Assembly: GCA_963535465.1 (NCBI GenBank)
Contig: CAUSWF010000006.1
Span: 1 to 64,000 of the forward strand
Direction: 5' to 3'
DNA from: CAUSWF01 sp963535465
Lineage (GTDB): Bacteria > Bacillota_I > Bacilli_A > RF39 > UBA660
Length of the DNA stretch: 64,000 nucleotides
The notes below the pieces were generated by a model that worked only from the letters and a program-made list of their open reading frames with translations, did not search any database and was not told the origin of the DNA. Positions 8,357 to 16,849 of the stretch are shown piece after piece. Position 1 is the first letter of the stretch, and the number at the start of each line of letters is the position of its first letter. The translations under genes and the position numbers were made by a program.

Positions 8357-9137
8357 GAGTTTCTCCTTTTTCTAATACTTTTTTTATTGCTTCATAATTA
8401 GATGTCTCTTCAACATGATAATTATTAATGCCTTCTTTTTTTCTAACTTCTCTTGCATTTATAACAAATTCTTTATCAGCATATCCTTCAAGTCTAGTAC
8501 AAGTTATAAGTGTTATTAAGTTATCATTTTCTTTTACATCTACATTATATTTATATATACTTCTTTCAATAGATGATTTAACATATTCTTCTACATCTTT
8601 ATTTTCTTCGTAAAGAATGCTTTCTTGTTCTTCTCTAGCTCCATTAAATCCTACAGCATATATTTTATATAATTTAGTTTTTCCTTCTAATGTAACTTGA
8701 ATATATTTAATATCTTTTGCTTTTCTTATGTATATAAGTTGCATTAAATCTTCAAATCTTGTGAAATATTTTTCTCCTATTAAGGGATGTGATGATAGAT
8801 TCAAAATGTTGTGTCCCCATATTACGTTTCTTCTTCTATTTTTAAAATCTATTGTATAGGCAAAATCTGTTTTTTCTATATCTCCTAGATTTTTTACTGA
8901 TACATCAACTATCGGTGTATCAACTTTTGTTCCTTGGACTTTTACCCATCCTATTGTTGAATAATTTTTATCTTTTTTATCTTTTTTCTTCTCTTCTATT
9001 ATATTTTTATCTCTATTTACTACTTTATAGTAATTATTATATATTTTTTTATTTAAGATACTTATAATAATTAAGATAATACTCAATACAATAATTAGAA
9101 TAATAGTTGGTTTCATTTTCATTATTTCTTTTTTCAT
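8337..9137 (-). CDS. Sortase, class B-like
   Basis: 266 residues: N-terminal anchor helix (IILIIVLSIILIIISIL), a charged linker, then a sortase barrel. The class B-like opening IGWVKVQGTKVDTPIVD, the catalytic His in VIWGHNI, Cys in LITCTR and Arg in FVINAREVR are all present, so it should be active. Sortases cut a sorting motif and join the protein to the cell wall or to a pilin. I chose ATG 9137 because GTGAGGTG sits just before it, while the upstream GTG at 9149 overlaps that ribosome-binding site. It lies between two surface-protein genes, which are the probable substrates although neither shows a clear sorting signal. Confidence 0.85.
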   Translation of the reverse strand: MKKEIMKMKPTIILIIVLSIILIIISILNKKIYNNYYKVVNRDKNIIEEKKKDKKDKNYSTIGWVKVQGTKVDTPIVDVSVKNLGDIEKTDFAYTIDFKNRRRNVIWGHNILNLSSHPLIGEKYFTRFEDLMQLIYIRKAKDIKYIQVTLEGKTKLYKIYAVGFNGAREEQESILYEENKDVEEYVKSSIERSIYKYNVDVKENDNLITLITCTRLEGYADKEFVINAREVRKKEGINNYHVEETSNYEAIKKVLEKGETHEKEGI

Positions 9138-9145
9138 AAGACACC

Positions 9146-10918
9146 TCACAAGCTTATTTCAAATGGATTTTCTTTTGTTCCATCGCCTATTGTTATACTA
9201 ACTTTTTTGTTTAATGTTCCAGATATTCTCATACCATACATTCTACTATCAGCAATATTTTTTGTTAGTACTATACCTGTTGCTTCTGATATTGCTTTTA
9301 CATTTTCTTCATCAGTTGAATCAGAATACCAATACATTCTTACTTCTGCATTGAATGATGTTGCATAATAATCAAATACACTTGGGGCATATAATCTGGT
9401 TTTATATTTATTTTTCTTATACTCTTTTTTATATGCTATTTTTTCTTTATATACATTGAACTCTTTATCTATTACATCAAAGTAGTCAGATTTAATTACA
9501 CGAGATGATTCATTATTTACTTTATATCCAATATTGTTTTTATTATCAACTTCATAATAGTGAAGTTTTCCATCTTGTCTTTCATCAAATTCACTTTTTA
9601 TGATTTTACCATCATTATCTTTTAATATGAAATTAGATATTAATGTTACTCTCTCATTTTCTATTTTTGATATTTGCCATAATGTATCTGAATATCTTAC
9701 ATATTCTCCTATCATTCTTGTATTTAATAGATCTCCTGCCTTTTTATTAGGTGTTAATCCAACGTCAAATGGATTTTCTTTTGTTCCATTACCTTTTGTT
9801 ATATTTAAATCTTTTTTAATATATAATACAGCATGAACTGGCAAGATTCTTTCTTTTTCCATCTTGTCTAAGTGATATTTACCACTTGACATAACTGATT
9901 GGAAATATGATTCTTTATCGCTTGAATTATCTGATAGCCACATTTGATAATATGGTGCGATAAAAGATGTTTGTTCAGTTGTTGCGATTACATCTTTTAT
10001 AGATGGTATAGTTATAAGTCTTTTTTCTTGTTTATTATTCTTCCCATCTTCTGTTGCAATACCTACATTAGCTTCACCTTTTACTAATACATTAGATGAT
10101 TTTTTAGGTAATGTTTTTAGATAATCATTTAGATATTTATCTAAATTAAATTTATCAGTTTGTCCTATTGGTTCATAAGACATAATTTTTATTTTATCTT
10201 CATCTATTTTAACAATTCTATATAATACTCCAGCAAATTTAATATAGTTATTTGCTTCTATATTTTTATATATTCCTTTATTAAGAGTATTTTTTAAAAT
10301 AGTATTTTCTAATTTCTCCACTACTGTAACTTTTCTTACTACTTCAGTTAAATTTTTTAGTGAATCAGTTACGCTATATTTAATTTCATATGTTCCGGTT
10401 TGTTTAGTATCTACTATTCCAGATATCTTTACTTCTTTTATATCTATTTTCCCATCTTGATTATCTTCTACTGATAAAATTCCAGGATCTGTAAACGCTC
10501 CATCTTTACCTATAGTTATATTTTCTTTACCTTTTAACTTAATCTTTGGCCCAGTATGATCTGTAGATGATGCAAAAACTCCACATGATAAGTATGGGTA
10601 ATATTTAGGATTTCCAGATTTATCATTTTTTACTTTTACCCAACTTTCAGTTGGTGAACATGTTCTTTTAGTAAACGGAATATAATAATCTTTTTGTATC
10701 ATTCCTCTTTTTACTAATTCCTGCATTGAAACGGCAGAAACTCTACTACCAATTGGTAATAGAGTATAATTAACATCATAGTATCTTTTTGCTGCTTCTA
10801 ATAAATCTTTTTCATCGTTTTTAAATGTTATATATGGAGATAATATTCCAAAATATACTAGAAGAACTAGTAGGACAGATGCAACTATTAAATATATTTT
10901 TCTTGTACCTAATTTCAT
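9146..10918 (-). CDS. Membrane-anchored surface protein with Ig-like domain
   Basis: 590 residues. An N-terminal helix (IYLIVASVLLVLLVYFGIL) is followed by a pilin-like region (LLEAAKRYYDVN, then VSMQELVKRGMIQKDYY) which resembles the N-terminal domain of Gram-positive type IV pilins. Residues about 130-205 form a DUF5011-type Ig-like domain (KIKLKGKENITI, DPGILSVEDNQDGKID, TYEIKYSVTDSLKN). The C-terminal half has two blocks each closing with a GTKENPF motif, so it looks internally duplicated, as in 'type II secretion system protein' surface repeats. The stop overlaps the sortase region by one codon. Function beyond cell surface display is unknown. Confidence 0.6.
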   Translation of the reverse strand: MKLGTRKIYLIVASVLLVLLVYFGILSPYITFKNDEKDLLEAAKRYYDVNYTLLPIGSRVSAVSMQELVKRGMIQKDYYIPFTKRTCSPTESWVKVKNDKSGNPKYYPYLSCGVFASSTDHTGPKIKLKGKENITIGKDGAFTDPGILSVEDNQDGKIDIKEVKISGIVDTKQTGTYEIKYSVTDSLKNLTEVVRKVTVVEKLENTILKNTLNKGIYKNIEANNYIKFAGVLYRIVKIDEDKIKIMSYEPIGQTDKFNLDKYLNDYLKTLPKKSSNVLVKGEANVGIATEDGKNNKQEKRLITIPSIKDVIATTEQTSFIAPYYQMWLSDNSSDKESYFQSVMSSGKYHLDKMEKERILPVHAVLYIKKDLNITKGNGTKENPFDVGLTPNKKAGDLLNTRMIGEYVRYSDTLWQISKIENERVTLISNFILKDNDGKIIKSEFDERQDGKLHYYEVDNKNNIGYKVNNESSRVIKSDYFDVIDKEFNVYKEKIAYKKEYKKNKYKTRLYAPSVFDYYATSFNAEVRMYWYSDSTDEENVKAISEATGIVLTKNIADSRMYGMRISGTLNKKVSITIGDGTKENPFEISL

Positions 10919-10927
10919 ATAATCCTC

Positions 10928-12484
10928 CTATTTTATTTGATATGTATATTTATTATCTCTTATTGTAAATGTTAATTTTATAGTTTTGGCATCTACTATA
11001 TCTTTTGGTACCTTGATATATACGTATTTGCCATAGTATGAAAATCCAATAGCGTTTTCCAGTCTTATTACCCTACTTTTGTTATTACTATCTATGTAAT
11101 TAATTTTACCATAATCATATAAAAAGTCAATTATCTCTTTGCCTTCTAAGTAGTTACTTCCATACTTCATAGTAAGTATTTTTTCGCCTTCTTCTGCATG
11201 TACAGTACGATATACAATTTCACATATTCCGTTATCACAATATTTAGCATTATATTTAACTATATCTTCTATTAAATATGGCTTTTCTAGAGTTAGTGAA
11301 TCTTCTCTACCGTTTAATAATTTATAGTTAATTGATTCATCTAATTTTAGTATTCCATGTTCTTTAACTACATTAACATCTATATTATTTATTTTTACTT
11401 TTATAAGTTTATCTTTTAATGAATTTTGATAGTATAGTGAGAATGATTTTGGATTTAAGTTTGCTGGTACTTTAAATATTAAACTTAATTTTTTTGTTTC
11501 TTTTGCTTCTAGTCTTAAAGTATCATAAGGGTTTGCCATATCTTTAAATTGAGTTGCATACATTTTCTTAGTTTCTATACTATTAGTTATTCCACTCATC
11601 ATATGAAATTTTGATAGGTCAGGTTCTACTCTAGTTGTTCTATTATTAGTAATTTCAACATTAGTTATTACAAAGGCACTATGTCTTTCTATTACATCAC
11701 CTTTATAGTCTTTAGCTGTATAATAACTATTTAATACTTTAATTGTATAGTTATTAGCGTTAAAACTTGATTCTAATTTATATGCTTTATTTTCTACTAA
11801 GTAGTAGTATGATACTTTTCCAAATATAATTAAGAATAATATTAAAGCAATAGTATTAAATATAAATTTATGTTCTTCATAAACATAACTTGCTTCACGT
11901 AATATTCTCTTACATAGTCTTATTACCGAGTGTTTATCAAAGTCTATATTAATTTCTATTTCTTCTTGGTCTTCTTCGCCTAACTCTAAATAATCTTCAT
12001 CATGTTTAAAATCAAATTTATTTAAATCAACACCTAATATTCTTATAAATAATAGTACAAATATTGGCAATTGAGATAGGTGTATCATTATAAACATATC
12101 TCGATATATTCTTATACTAGCAGCATCAAATACTCCATTATATGATGTAAAATATGATGATGTTGCATATGCGATAAGTAAGTATACTGCATATCCTATC
12201 AATGGGTATAAATATATTTTCCATGGTTTTTCTTTATATCTTAATAATATAGTTAATCCTAGAAATGTTATTACTATTAGTATTAGTGAAATATATAGAA
12301 GAGGTGTTATATACATAGTTATTGGTTCACTTGATGCATCATATGTTCCAAGTACCATAAATTCTTTTACAAATGATGATATAGAAATTGATTTCATATA
12401 AGCATATGCACATAATACAAATAAGAATATATGAATCTTTTTAAAATTCTTTATAAAAATTTGATATGGTTTTTTTATTATCAT
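10928..12484 (-). CDS. Polytopic membrane protein with extracytoplasmic domain
   Basis: About 518 residues. Four hydrophobic segments lie in the first 160 residues, then an acidic cytoplasmic stretch (YLELGEEDQEEIEINID), a fifth helix (IFNTIALILFLIIFGKV) and a 280-residue C-terminal region of beta character (HSAFVITNVEITNNRTTRV) that should be outside. ATG 12484 was preferred because AGGAGAGGGC lies just upstream; an in-frame ATG at 12532 has no site. It is the first gene of the pilus operon. TATACT (12517-12512) may be the -10 of the operon promoter. No family recognised. It may be a regulator or anchor for the surface apparatus. Confidence 0.5.
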   Translation of the reverse strand: MIIKKPYQIFIKNFKKIHIFLFVLCAYAYMKSISISSFVKEFMVLGTYDASSEPITMYITPLLYISLILIVITFLGLTILLRYKEKPWKIYLYPLIGYAVYLLIAYATSSYFTSYNGVFDAASIRIYRDMFIMIHLSQLPIFVLLFIRILGVDLNKFDFKHDEDYLELGEEDQEEIEINIDFDKHSVIRLCKRILREASYVYEEHKFIFNTIALILFLIIFGKVSYYYLVENKAYKLESSFNANNYTIKVLNSYYTAKDYKGDVIERHSAFVITNVEITNNRTTRVEPDLSKFHMMSGITNSIETKKMYATQFKDMANPYDTLRLEAKETKKLSLIFKVPANLNPKSFSLYYQNSLKDKLIKVKINNIDVNVVKEHGILKLDESINYKLLNGREDSLTLEKPYLIEDIVKYNAKYCDNGICEIVYRTVHAEEGEKILTMKYGSNYLEGKEIIDFLYDYGKINYIDSNNKSRVIRLENAIGFSYYGKYVYIKVPKDIVDAKTIKLTFTIRDNKYTYQIK

Positions 12485-12554
12485 ATGCCCTCTCCTATTC
12501 TTACTATTAATAGTATACAATATATTCTTCAATAAAAAAAGAAAAAGAAGATAT

Positions 12555-12582
12555 AAAAAAAGAAAAGTTTTTTAACTTTTCT
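12555..12582 (-). terminator. Intrinsic terminator of greA
   Basis: Minus strand: perfect 9-bp stem AGAAAAGTT / AACTTTTCT with a 4-nt loop, followed by six or more T. It separates greA from the pilus operon. Confidence 0.85.
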
Positions 12583-12585
12583 CTA

Positions 12586-13062
12586 TTAACTAATTGCTAA
12601 AATTTCTATTTGATAAGTTGAACCATTTGGAGTCTCAACTTCTACTGTTTCACCAATTTTATGATCTAATAATGCTTTTGCTACTGGAGACTCATTAGAT
12701 ATCTTTGATAATAGTGGATCTGCTTCTTGAGAACCTACTATAGTGTATTCTTCTTCATCTTCTTCATCAACATATTTGATTTTAACAGTTGAACCTATTC
12801 CCACTTTATCAGTTGGTTTATCTTTTATAATTTCATAATTTCCATTATCTAATATTTTTTCTAAATATTTTATTCTTGATTCTAATTCAGCTTGTTCATT
12901 ACGAGCAGCATCATATTCAGCATTTTCTGATAGGTCACCTAAACTTCTTGCTTCCTTTATAGCTTGTATATTAGCTGGTCTTTTTACATTTATTAATTCT
13001 TTATATTCTTCTTGTAATTTATCGTAACCTTCTTGTGTTAATATTATCTTTTTATTTGACAT
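12586..13062 (-). CDS. greA: Transcription elongation factor GreA
   Basis: 158 residues, the usual GreA length. The N-terminal coiled coil carries the GreA signature GYDKLQEEYKELINVKRP and the loop ARSLGDLSENAEYDAA, whose acidic residues (D and E in GDLSENAEYDA) are inserted into RNA polymerase to trigger cleavage of backtracked RNA. The C-terminal FKBP-like domain ends with SPVAKALLDHKIGETVEVETP. It has its own promoter (13150-13178) with a hairpin in the leader, and a terminator behind it. In Bacillus greA follows the yrrN-yrrO-udk genes, and this window keeps that neighbourhood. Confidence 0.95.
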   Translation of the reverse strand: MSNKKIILTQEGYDKLQEEYKELINVKRPANIQAIKEARSLGDLSENAEYDAARNEQAELESRIKYLEKILDNGNYEIIKDKPTDKVGIGSTVKIKYVDEEDEEEYTIVGSQEADPLLSKISNESPVAKALLDHKIGETVEVETPNGSTYQIEILAIS

Positions 13063-13082
13063 AATTCACCTCTATAAACTTT

Positions 13083-13110
13083 AAAAACATTAAGAAGACT
13101 TAATGTTTTT
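13083..13110 (-). terminator. Hairpin between greA promoter and greA start
   Basis: Perfect 12-bp inverted repeat (AAAAACATTAAG / CTTAATGTTTTT) with loop TCTT on the minus strand, U-rich on its 3' side. It ends about 20 nt before the greA start. It can serve as the terminator of the upstream coiled-coil gene, but the greA promoter lies before it, so it may attenuate greA. Confidence 0.65.
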
Positions 13111-13149
13111 TTCTTAATTCGTGTTTAAATTATATTTTAAACTTGCTTT

Positions 13150-13178
13150 ATATTATCATTTTATAGAGCCTTTGTCAA
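13150..13178 (-). promoter_or_regulatory. SigA-type promoter upstream of greA
   Basis: TTGACA (13178-13173), 17-nt spacer, TAATAT (13155-13150) on the minus strand. It begins directly after the stop codon of the coiled-coil gene and lies about 90 bp before the greA ATG. Confidence 0.75.
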
Positions 13179-13188
13179 GGCTATTAGA

Positions 13189-14709
13189 CTAAGCTCTAAC
13201 TAGTTGTTGAGAATGAGTTTGTACTTGCTGTTTTTGTGGAGTTAGCATTGTTGCTAAGGCATCTTTTTTATCTTTTACCCCATCAACTACTACTTTTGTT
13301 TGAAATGAAACTTTTTGGAACATAGTTAAGACTTTACTTATTTTAGTATTTATACTATAAGCAATCTTTTCTTTTTCGTTTACTGCAGAATATACAAATT
13401 TTGAAAGTCCTTTTGAATTCTCCACTATTTTATTTAAAGATAGTATTTTGGCTTTTTGTTCTTCTAATTTGATATTTTTTTCACTTAGATATTTATCGCC
13501 TATATGAGACGAGGTTATTGTTTGCTCTTTTTTATTTTCAACTAGTTTTATTTTTTTATTTAATTTATCAATTTTTCTAATATTTAAATTATGTATTAGA
13601 CCTTTATCAAAGTGTTTTAATATTGCTTCTCTATTTTCTTTTTCTTTATTCAATTTAGATAGTTTTTTATCATAATGATTTGATGCTATTTCGTTATATG
13701 TAGAATCAAGTTGTTGCTCTAGCTTATGAGGCTTATTATTTTCTTTTTGAGTAGAATCTACTGCAGAAATAGTTCTTCCTGATTCTATTACTTTTTTATC
13801 TAACTCATTTAAATAAGCTACATATTGTTTTCTTGTTTCTATTAATTTTTTAGCTATATTTGAATTTTTATCTAGTTTAGCTAAAACATTATCTATTTCT
13901 TTTATTTCTTTTTTAGCATTTTTTTCTCGTTCTTTATTAAAAAGTAGAGTCTTTGGTATTTCATCTTTTGATATATTAATTAATGTGTTGGCACTATTAC
14001 TATTTTTTTCATTTTCTCTTAATTTACCAATTATACTAGATACATTACTATTAGTTAATGCAAACATAGAATAGATTTCATCTAAATTAAGTCTTCCTTT
14101 GTCTATTATTCTTTTTTTAGTATCTGGTGTTAACTTATCTATTATTTCATCTATTAATTCTTGTTTTAATAATTTATCTTTTCTTCTACACATTATACTT
14201 ATTCCAAGTATTTCTTTTATCTTTTTATTCATTCTTTTTTCTATTATGGTGTTTTCTAGTTCTAAATTAAATCTTTTTTCAACTAATTCATTTTTTATTT
14301 CAACAAGAGTATTTATAACTACTCCTTTATAGTTTTCCATATTAATATTTTGTGGTAATAAGTTCTTATATTCATCTGGTACTATTTGATATATTTTATT
14401 AGGGTCAGTAATAAATTGTAGGTTATATAAGACTATATCAAGATTTAGTATTTCATAATTTAAAGTTGTAATTTGTGGCCTTATTGTTTCAAGAGAAATA
14501 ATATATGAAGATAATTTGTTTTTTGCATCTTCTAGAATTTTACTAGTTTCATTTGCTTTAGTTTCTTCTACCGCTACTACTATCTTTTCTACTTCTTCTT
14601 TATCTTTTTCTGCTTTTACTTGAGATGTTATTTTATTATAAAAAGTATCGATACTAATTTTATTATCTTTATATTCATCTGCTAAATTTTGTAATACTAC
14701 TTTATCCAT
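13189..14709 (-). CDS. Large coiled-coil protein of unknown function
   Basis: 506 residues, Lys/Glu/Asn-rich and mostly helical, with long coiled-coil stretches (KEREKNAKKEIKEIDNVL, KLSKLNKEKENREAIL, KIDKLNKKIKLVENKKEQ). There is no signal peptide or membrane helix, so it is probably cytoplasmic. I recognise no family. It sits between trhP2 and greA where Bacillus has udk, and it is followed by the greA promoter. A structural or cell-division-linked scaffold is possible, but nothing in the sequence proves it. The C-terminus is Gln-rich (QKQQVQTHSQQ). Confidence 0.6.
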   Translation of the reverse strand: MDKVVLQNLADEYKDNKISIDTFYNKITSQVKAEKDKEEVEKIVVAVEETKANETSKILEDAKNKLSSYIISLETIRPQITTLNYEILNLDIVLYNLQFITDPNKIYQIVPDEYKNLLPQNINMENYKGVVINTLVEIKNELVEKRFNLELENTIIEKRMNKKIKEILGISIMCRRKDKLLKQELIDEIIDKLTPDTKKRIIDKGRLNLDEIYSMFALTNSNVSSIIGKLRENEKNSNSANTLINISKDEIPKTLLFNKEREKNAKKEIKEIDNVLAKLDKNSNIAKKLIETRKQYVAYLNELDKKVIESGRTISAVDSTQKENNKPHKLEQQLDSTYNEIASNHYDKKLSKLNKEKENREAILKHFDKGLIHNLNIRKIDKLNKKIKLVENKKEQTITSSHIGDKYLSEKNIKLEEQKAKILSLNKIVENSKGLSKFVYSAVNEKEKIAYSINTKISKVLTMFQKVSFQTKVVVDGVKDKKDALATMLTPQKQQVQTHSQQLVRA

Positions 14710-14751
14710 ATACGCCTCTTATTATCTATTAAAATATTATAATAAAATACT

Positions 14752-14779
14752 AAAAAAAGCAATAAAGTTATTGCTTTTT
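14752..14779 (-). terminator. Intrinsic terminator of trhP2
   Basis: Stem AAAAAGCAATAA / TTATTGCTTTTT on the minus strand with a T run. The trhP2 stop codon lies in the stem. It closes the ireB-to-trhP2 gene string. Confidence 0.85.
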
Positions 14780-15952
14780 AATTAGTCTCATCATTGAATA
14801 TTCAGGTACTTTTATATCAAACGGTAATTTTAATACTTGGTCTGGATGATTAGCTACTTCTTGTTCTTTCATATCTTCGTCATATATTTTATCTATTTCG
14901 TAGTTATATATTTTATTATCTGGAGTAAATATTTCTACTATATCTCCTTTTTTAAAATAGTTTCTTTCTATTAATATGATAGATTTATTTTCATCATCAT
15001 ATCCAGTAATTACTCCTAAATAGTCTTGATTTGATATTTCTTTTCTACCTGTATAATACTGATCTGTTTCATCTGCATAGTGATTAAAGAAGTGAGTTGA
15101 TGTTACTCTGTTTGCGACTCTGTCTAGCCTTTTTTCTAATACTTTCATAGTGGCATCATCTAATGTATTATCATAGATTCTATCTATTATTTCTCTATAT
15201 GTTCCAATTACTGTTGCAAGATAATAGATGCTTCGCATTCTTCCTTCTACTTTTAAACTTGCGACATTTATTTCAATTAAATCTTTAATATGATTAGCCA
15301 TATTTAAATCACGAGATGCGAATGTAAATGATTTTTCTTCATCTGTTTCAAATGCAAATCTACATATTTGAGCACATCCTCCACGGTTTGCATCTCTATT
15401 TGTAATATAGTTTGATAAAGCACATCTTCCAGAGTAACAAGTACACATTGCTCCATGGATAAATACTTCTGTATCTATTTTAGTTATTTCATTTATTTCT
15501 CTTATTTCTTCTTTATTTAATTCTCTAGCAAGTACTACTCTTTTTACTCCTTGATTTTTGAAAAATTCTACAGCTTTATAGTTAGAAGTTGAATTTTGTG
15601 TTGATAAATGAACTTCTACTTGTGGATAATTTTTTACTATATGAGAAATAATATATGGATCAGATACAATAAAGGCATCTATTCCTGCATCTACTACTTC
15701 TTTTATATATTCTTCTACTCCATCCATATCTTCATTATGAAAAACTATATTTAATGTTAGATATACTTTTTTACCTAGTTTATGAGCAAAATTACATCCT
15801 TCTTTTATTTCTTCTATACTAAAATTAGTTGCATTTGCACGTAGAGAATATTTTCTTCCTCCAATGAATACAGCATCTGCTCCGTATAAAAGAGTTACTT
15901 TTAATCTTTCTAAGTCTCCTGCTGGAGATAATAATTCTATTTTATTTCGCAT
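14768..15952 (-). CDS. trhP2: tRNA 5-hydroxyuridine synthesis protein, U32 family
   Basis: 394 residues, full-length peptidase U32 family member of the YrrO/TrhP2 type. N-terminal LLSPAGDLERLKVTLLYGADAV is the family signature, and the Cys cluster CTCYSGRC ... GGCAQICR would bind an Fe-S cluster. Despite its name the family mostly modifies RNA: TrhP makes 5-hydroxyuridine at tRNA wobble position 34 with prephenate. It overlaps trhP1 by 11 bp and follows trmR, which methylates the product to 5-methoxyuridine. The same order occurs in Bacillus (yrrM-yrrN-yrrO). It is the catalytic member of the pair, since its partner lacks the Cys. Confidence 0.88.
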   Translation of the reverse strand: MRNKIELLSPAGDLERLKVTLLYGADAVFIGGRKYSLRANATNFSIEEIKEGCNFAHKLGKKVYLTLNIVFHNEDMDGVEEYIKEVVDAGIDAFIVSDPYIISHIVKNYPQVEVHLSTQNSTSNYKAVEFFKNQGVKRVVLARELNKEEIREINEITKIDTEVFIHGAMCTCYSGRCALSNYITNRDANRGGCAQICRFAFETDEEKSFTFASRDLNMANHIKDLIEINVASLKVEGRMRSIYYLATVIGTYREIIDRIYDNTLDDATMKVLEKRLDRVANRVTSTHFFNHYADETDQYYTGRKEISNQDYLGVITGYDDENKSIILIERNYFKKGDIVEIFTPDNKIYNYEIDKIYDEDMKEQEVANHPDQVLKLPFDIKVPEYSMMRLIKKQ

Positions 15953-16784
15953 CTTTTACTACCCTATAAATTGTCTTCTTATAGAAAAATCCCATATTAT
16001 CTCCTAATTTTTTATATTTTTCTATATAATTATCATCTAGACAATTTCCTTCTATATATTTTTTTGTATCTTCTACTAGTTCATTAAATTCTTCTATTAA
16101 GTATTCTCTAAATATTATATATTTACAGTCTAATTCATATAATTTTTTTATAATAGAAGTTCCATTTAATATATGTTTTAAATAAAAACTTGTTCCACTT
16201 TCTTCTTCTATCACTTCCATAGTTTGTTTTGATAGTTTATCTTCTATATCAAGTTTATTTTTAACTTTTTTATTCATGTCTTTATAGTAATTAGTCAGTA
16301 ATTTTCTTTTAGAGAATGCGATGGATGGAATAGATACTACTTCTACCATAGGAGTTATTGTAGTATTTTTCATTATTTCTTCTATTTCGTCCATTGTAAT
16401 TTCTTTTGATAATAGAGCATATTTTACGCCTAAATTATAATAATAATTACATGTTTTATAATTATTTACCATATGAGATTCATCCCAGATTAAGTCTAGA
16501 TTTAGATTTAAATCTCTTTTTATTTGTACTAGAGCTAAATCATAAAAAAATACTCCTTTTATATTCATTTTATCTAGTTTTTTCATCACTTCTTCTAGGC
16601 CTTTTATTTCATCATTTGAAAAACTTTTATTTAATTTTACAAATACTTCATGTTCTTTTGATAATTTTTCTATTTCTTCTATAGTAAACTCTACAATAGA
16701 TTGATTAGAATAGTTTTTTAATCCTAGTATTAAATCACTATTATATGAGAATTCTTTATTACTTGGTTCTACTAATAATTTCAT
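15942..16784 (-). CDS. trhP1: U32-family partner protein (TrhP1-like)
   Basis: About 280 residues, a diverged U32-like TIM barrel related to YrrN: LLVEPSNKEFSYNSDLILGLKNYSNQ at the N-terminus (motif split here by many Asn), then GVFFYDLALVQIKRDLNL and MVNNYKTCNYYYNLGVKYALLS. The Fe-S Cys cluster of TrhP2 is missing, as in YrrN. Start ATG 16784 is preceded by AGAGGTG at a proper distance; an in-frame ATG at 16805 has none. It probably forms a complex with TrhP2 for wobble-uridine hydroxylation. Identity rests largely on position between trmR and trhP2. Confidence 0.7.
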   Translation of the reverse strand: MKLLVEPSNKEFSYNSDLILGLKNYSNQSIVEFTIEEIEKLSKEHEVFVKLNKSFSNDEIKGLEEVMKKLDKMNIKGVFFYDLALVQIKRDLNLNLDLIWDESHMVNNYKTCNYYYNLGVKYALLSKEITMDEIEEIMKNTTITPMVEVVSIPSIAFSKRKLLTNYYKDMNKKVKNKLDIEDKLSKQTMEVIEEESGTSFYLKHILNGTSIIKKLYELDCKYIIFREYLIEEFNELVEDTKKYIEGNCLDDNYIEKYKKLGDNMGFFYKKTIYRVVKDAK

Positions 16785-16824
16785 ATACACCTCTTTTTTC
16801 TTCATTATTATAATATATGTGCTT

Positions 16825-16849
16825 AAAAAAAGATAGTTTAACTATCTTT
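16825..16849 (-). terminator. Intrinsic terminator behind trmR
   Basis: AAAGATAGTT / AACTATCTTT stem on the minus strand followed by seven T. The trmR stop is at its base. Some read-through must reach trhP1, or trhP1 has its own promoter in the 60-bp gap. Confidence 0.8.
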
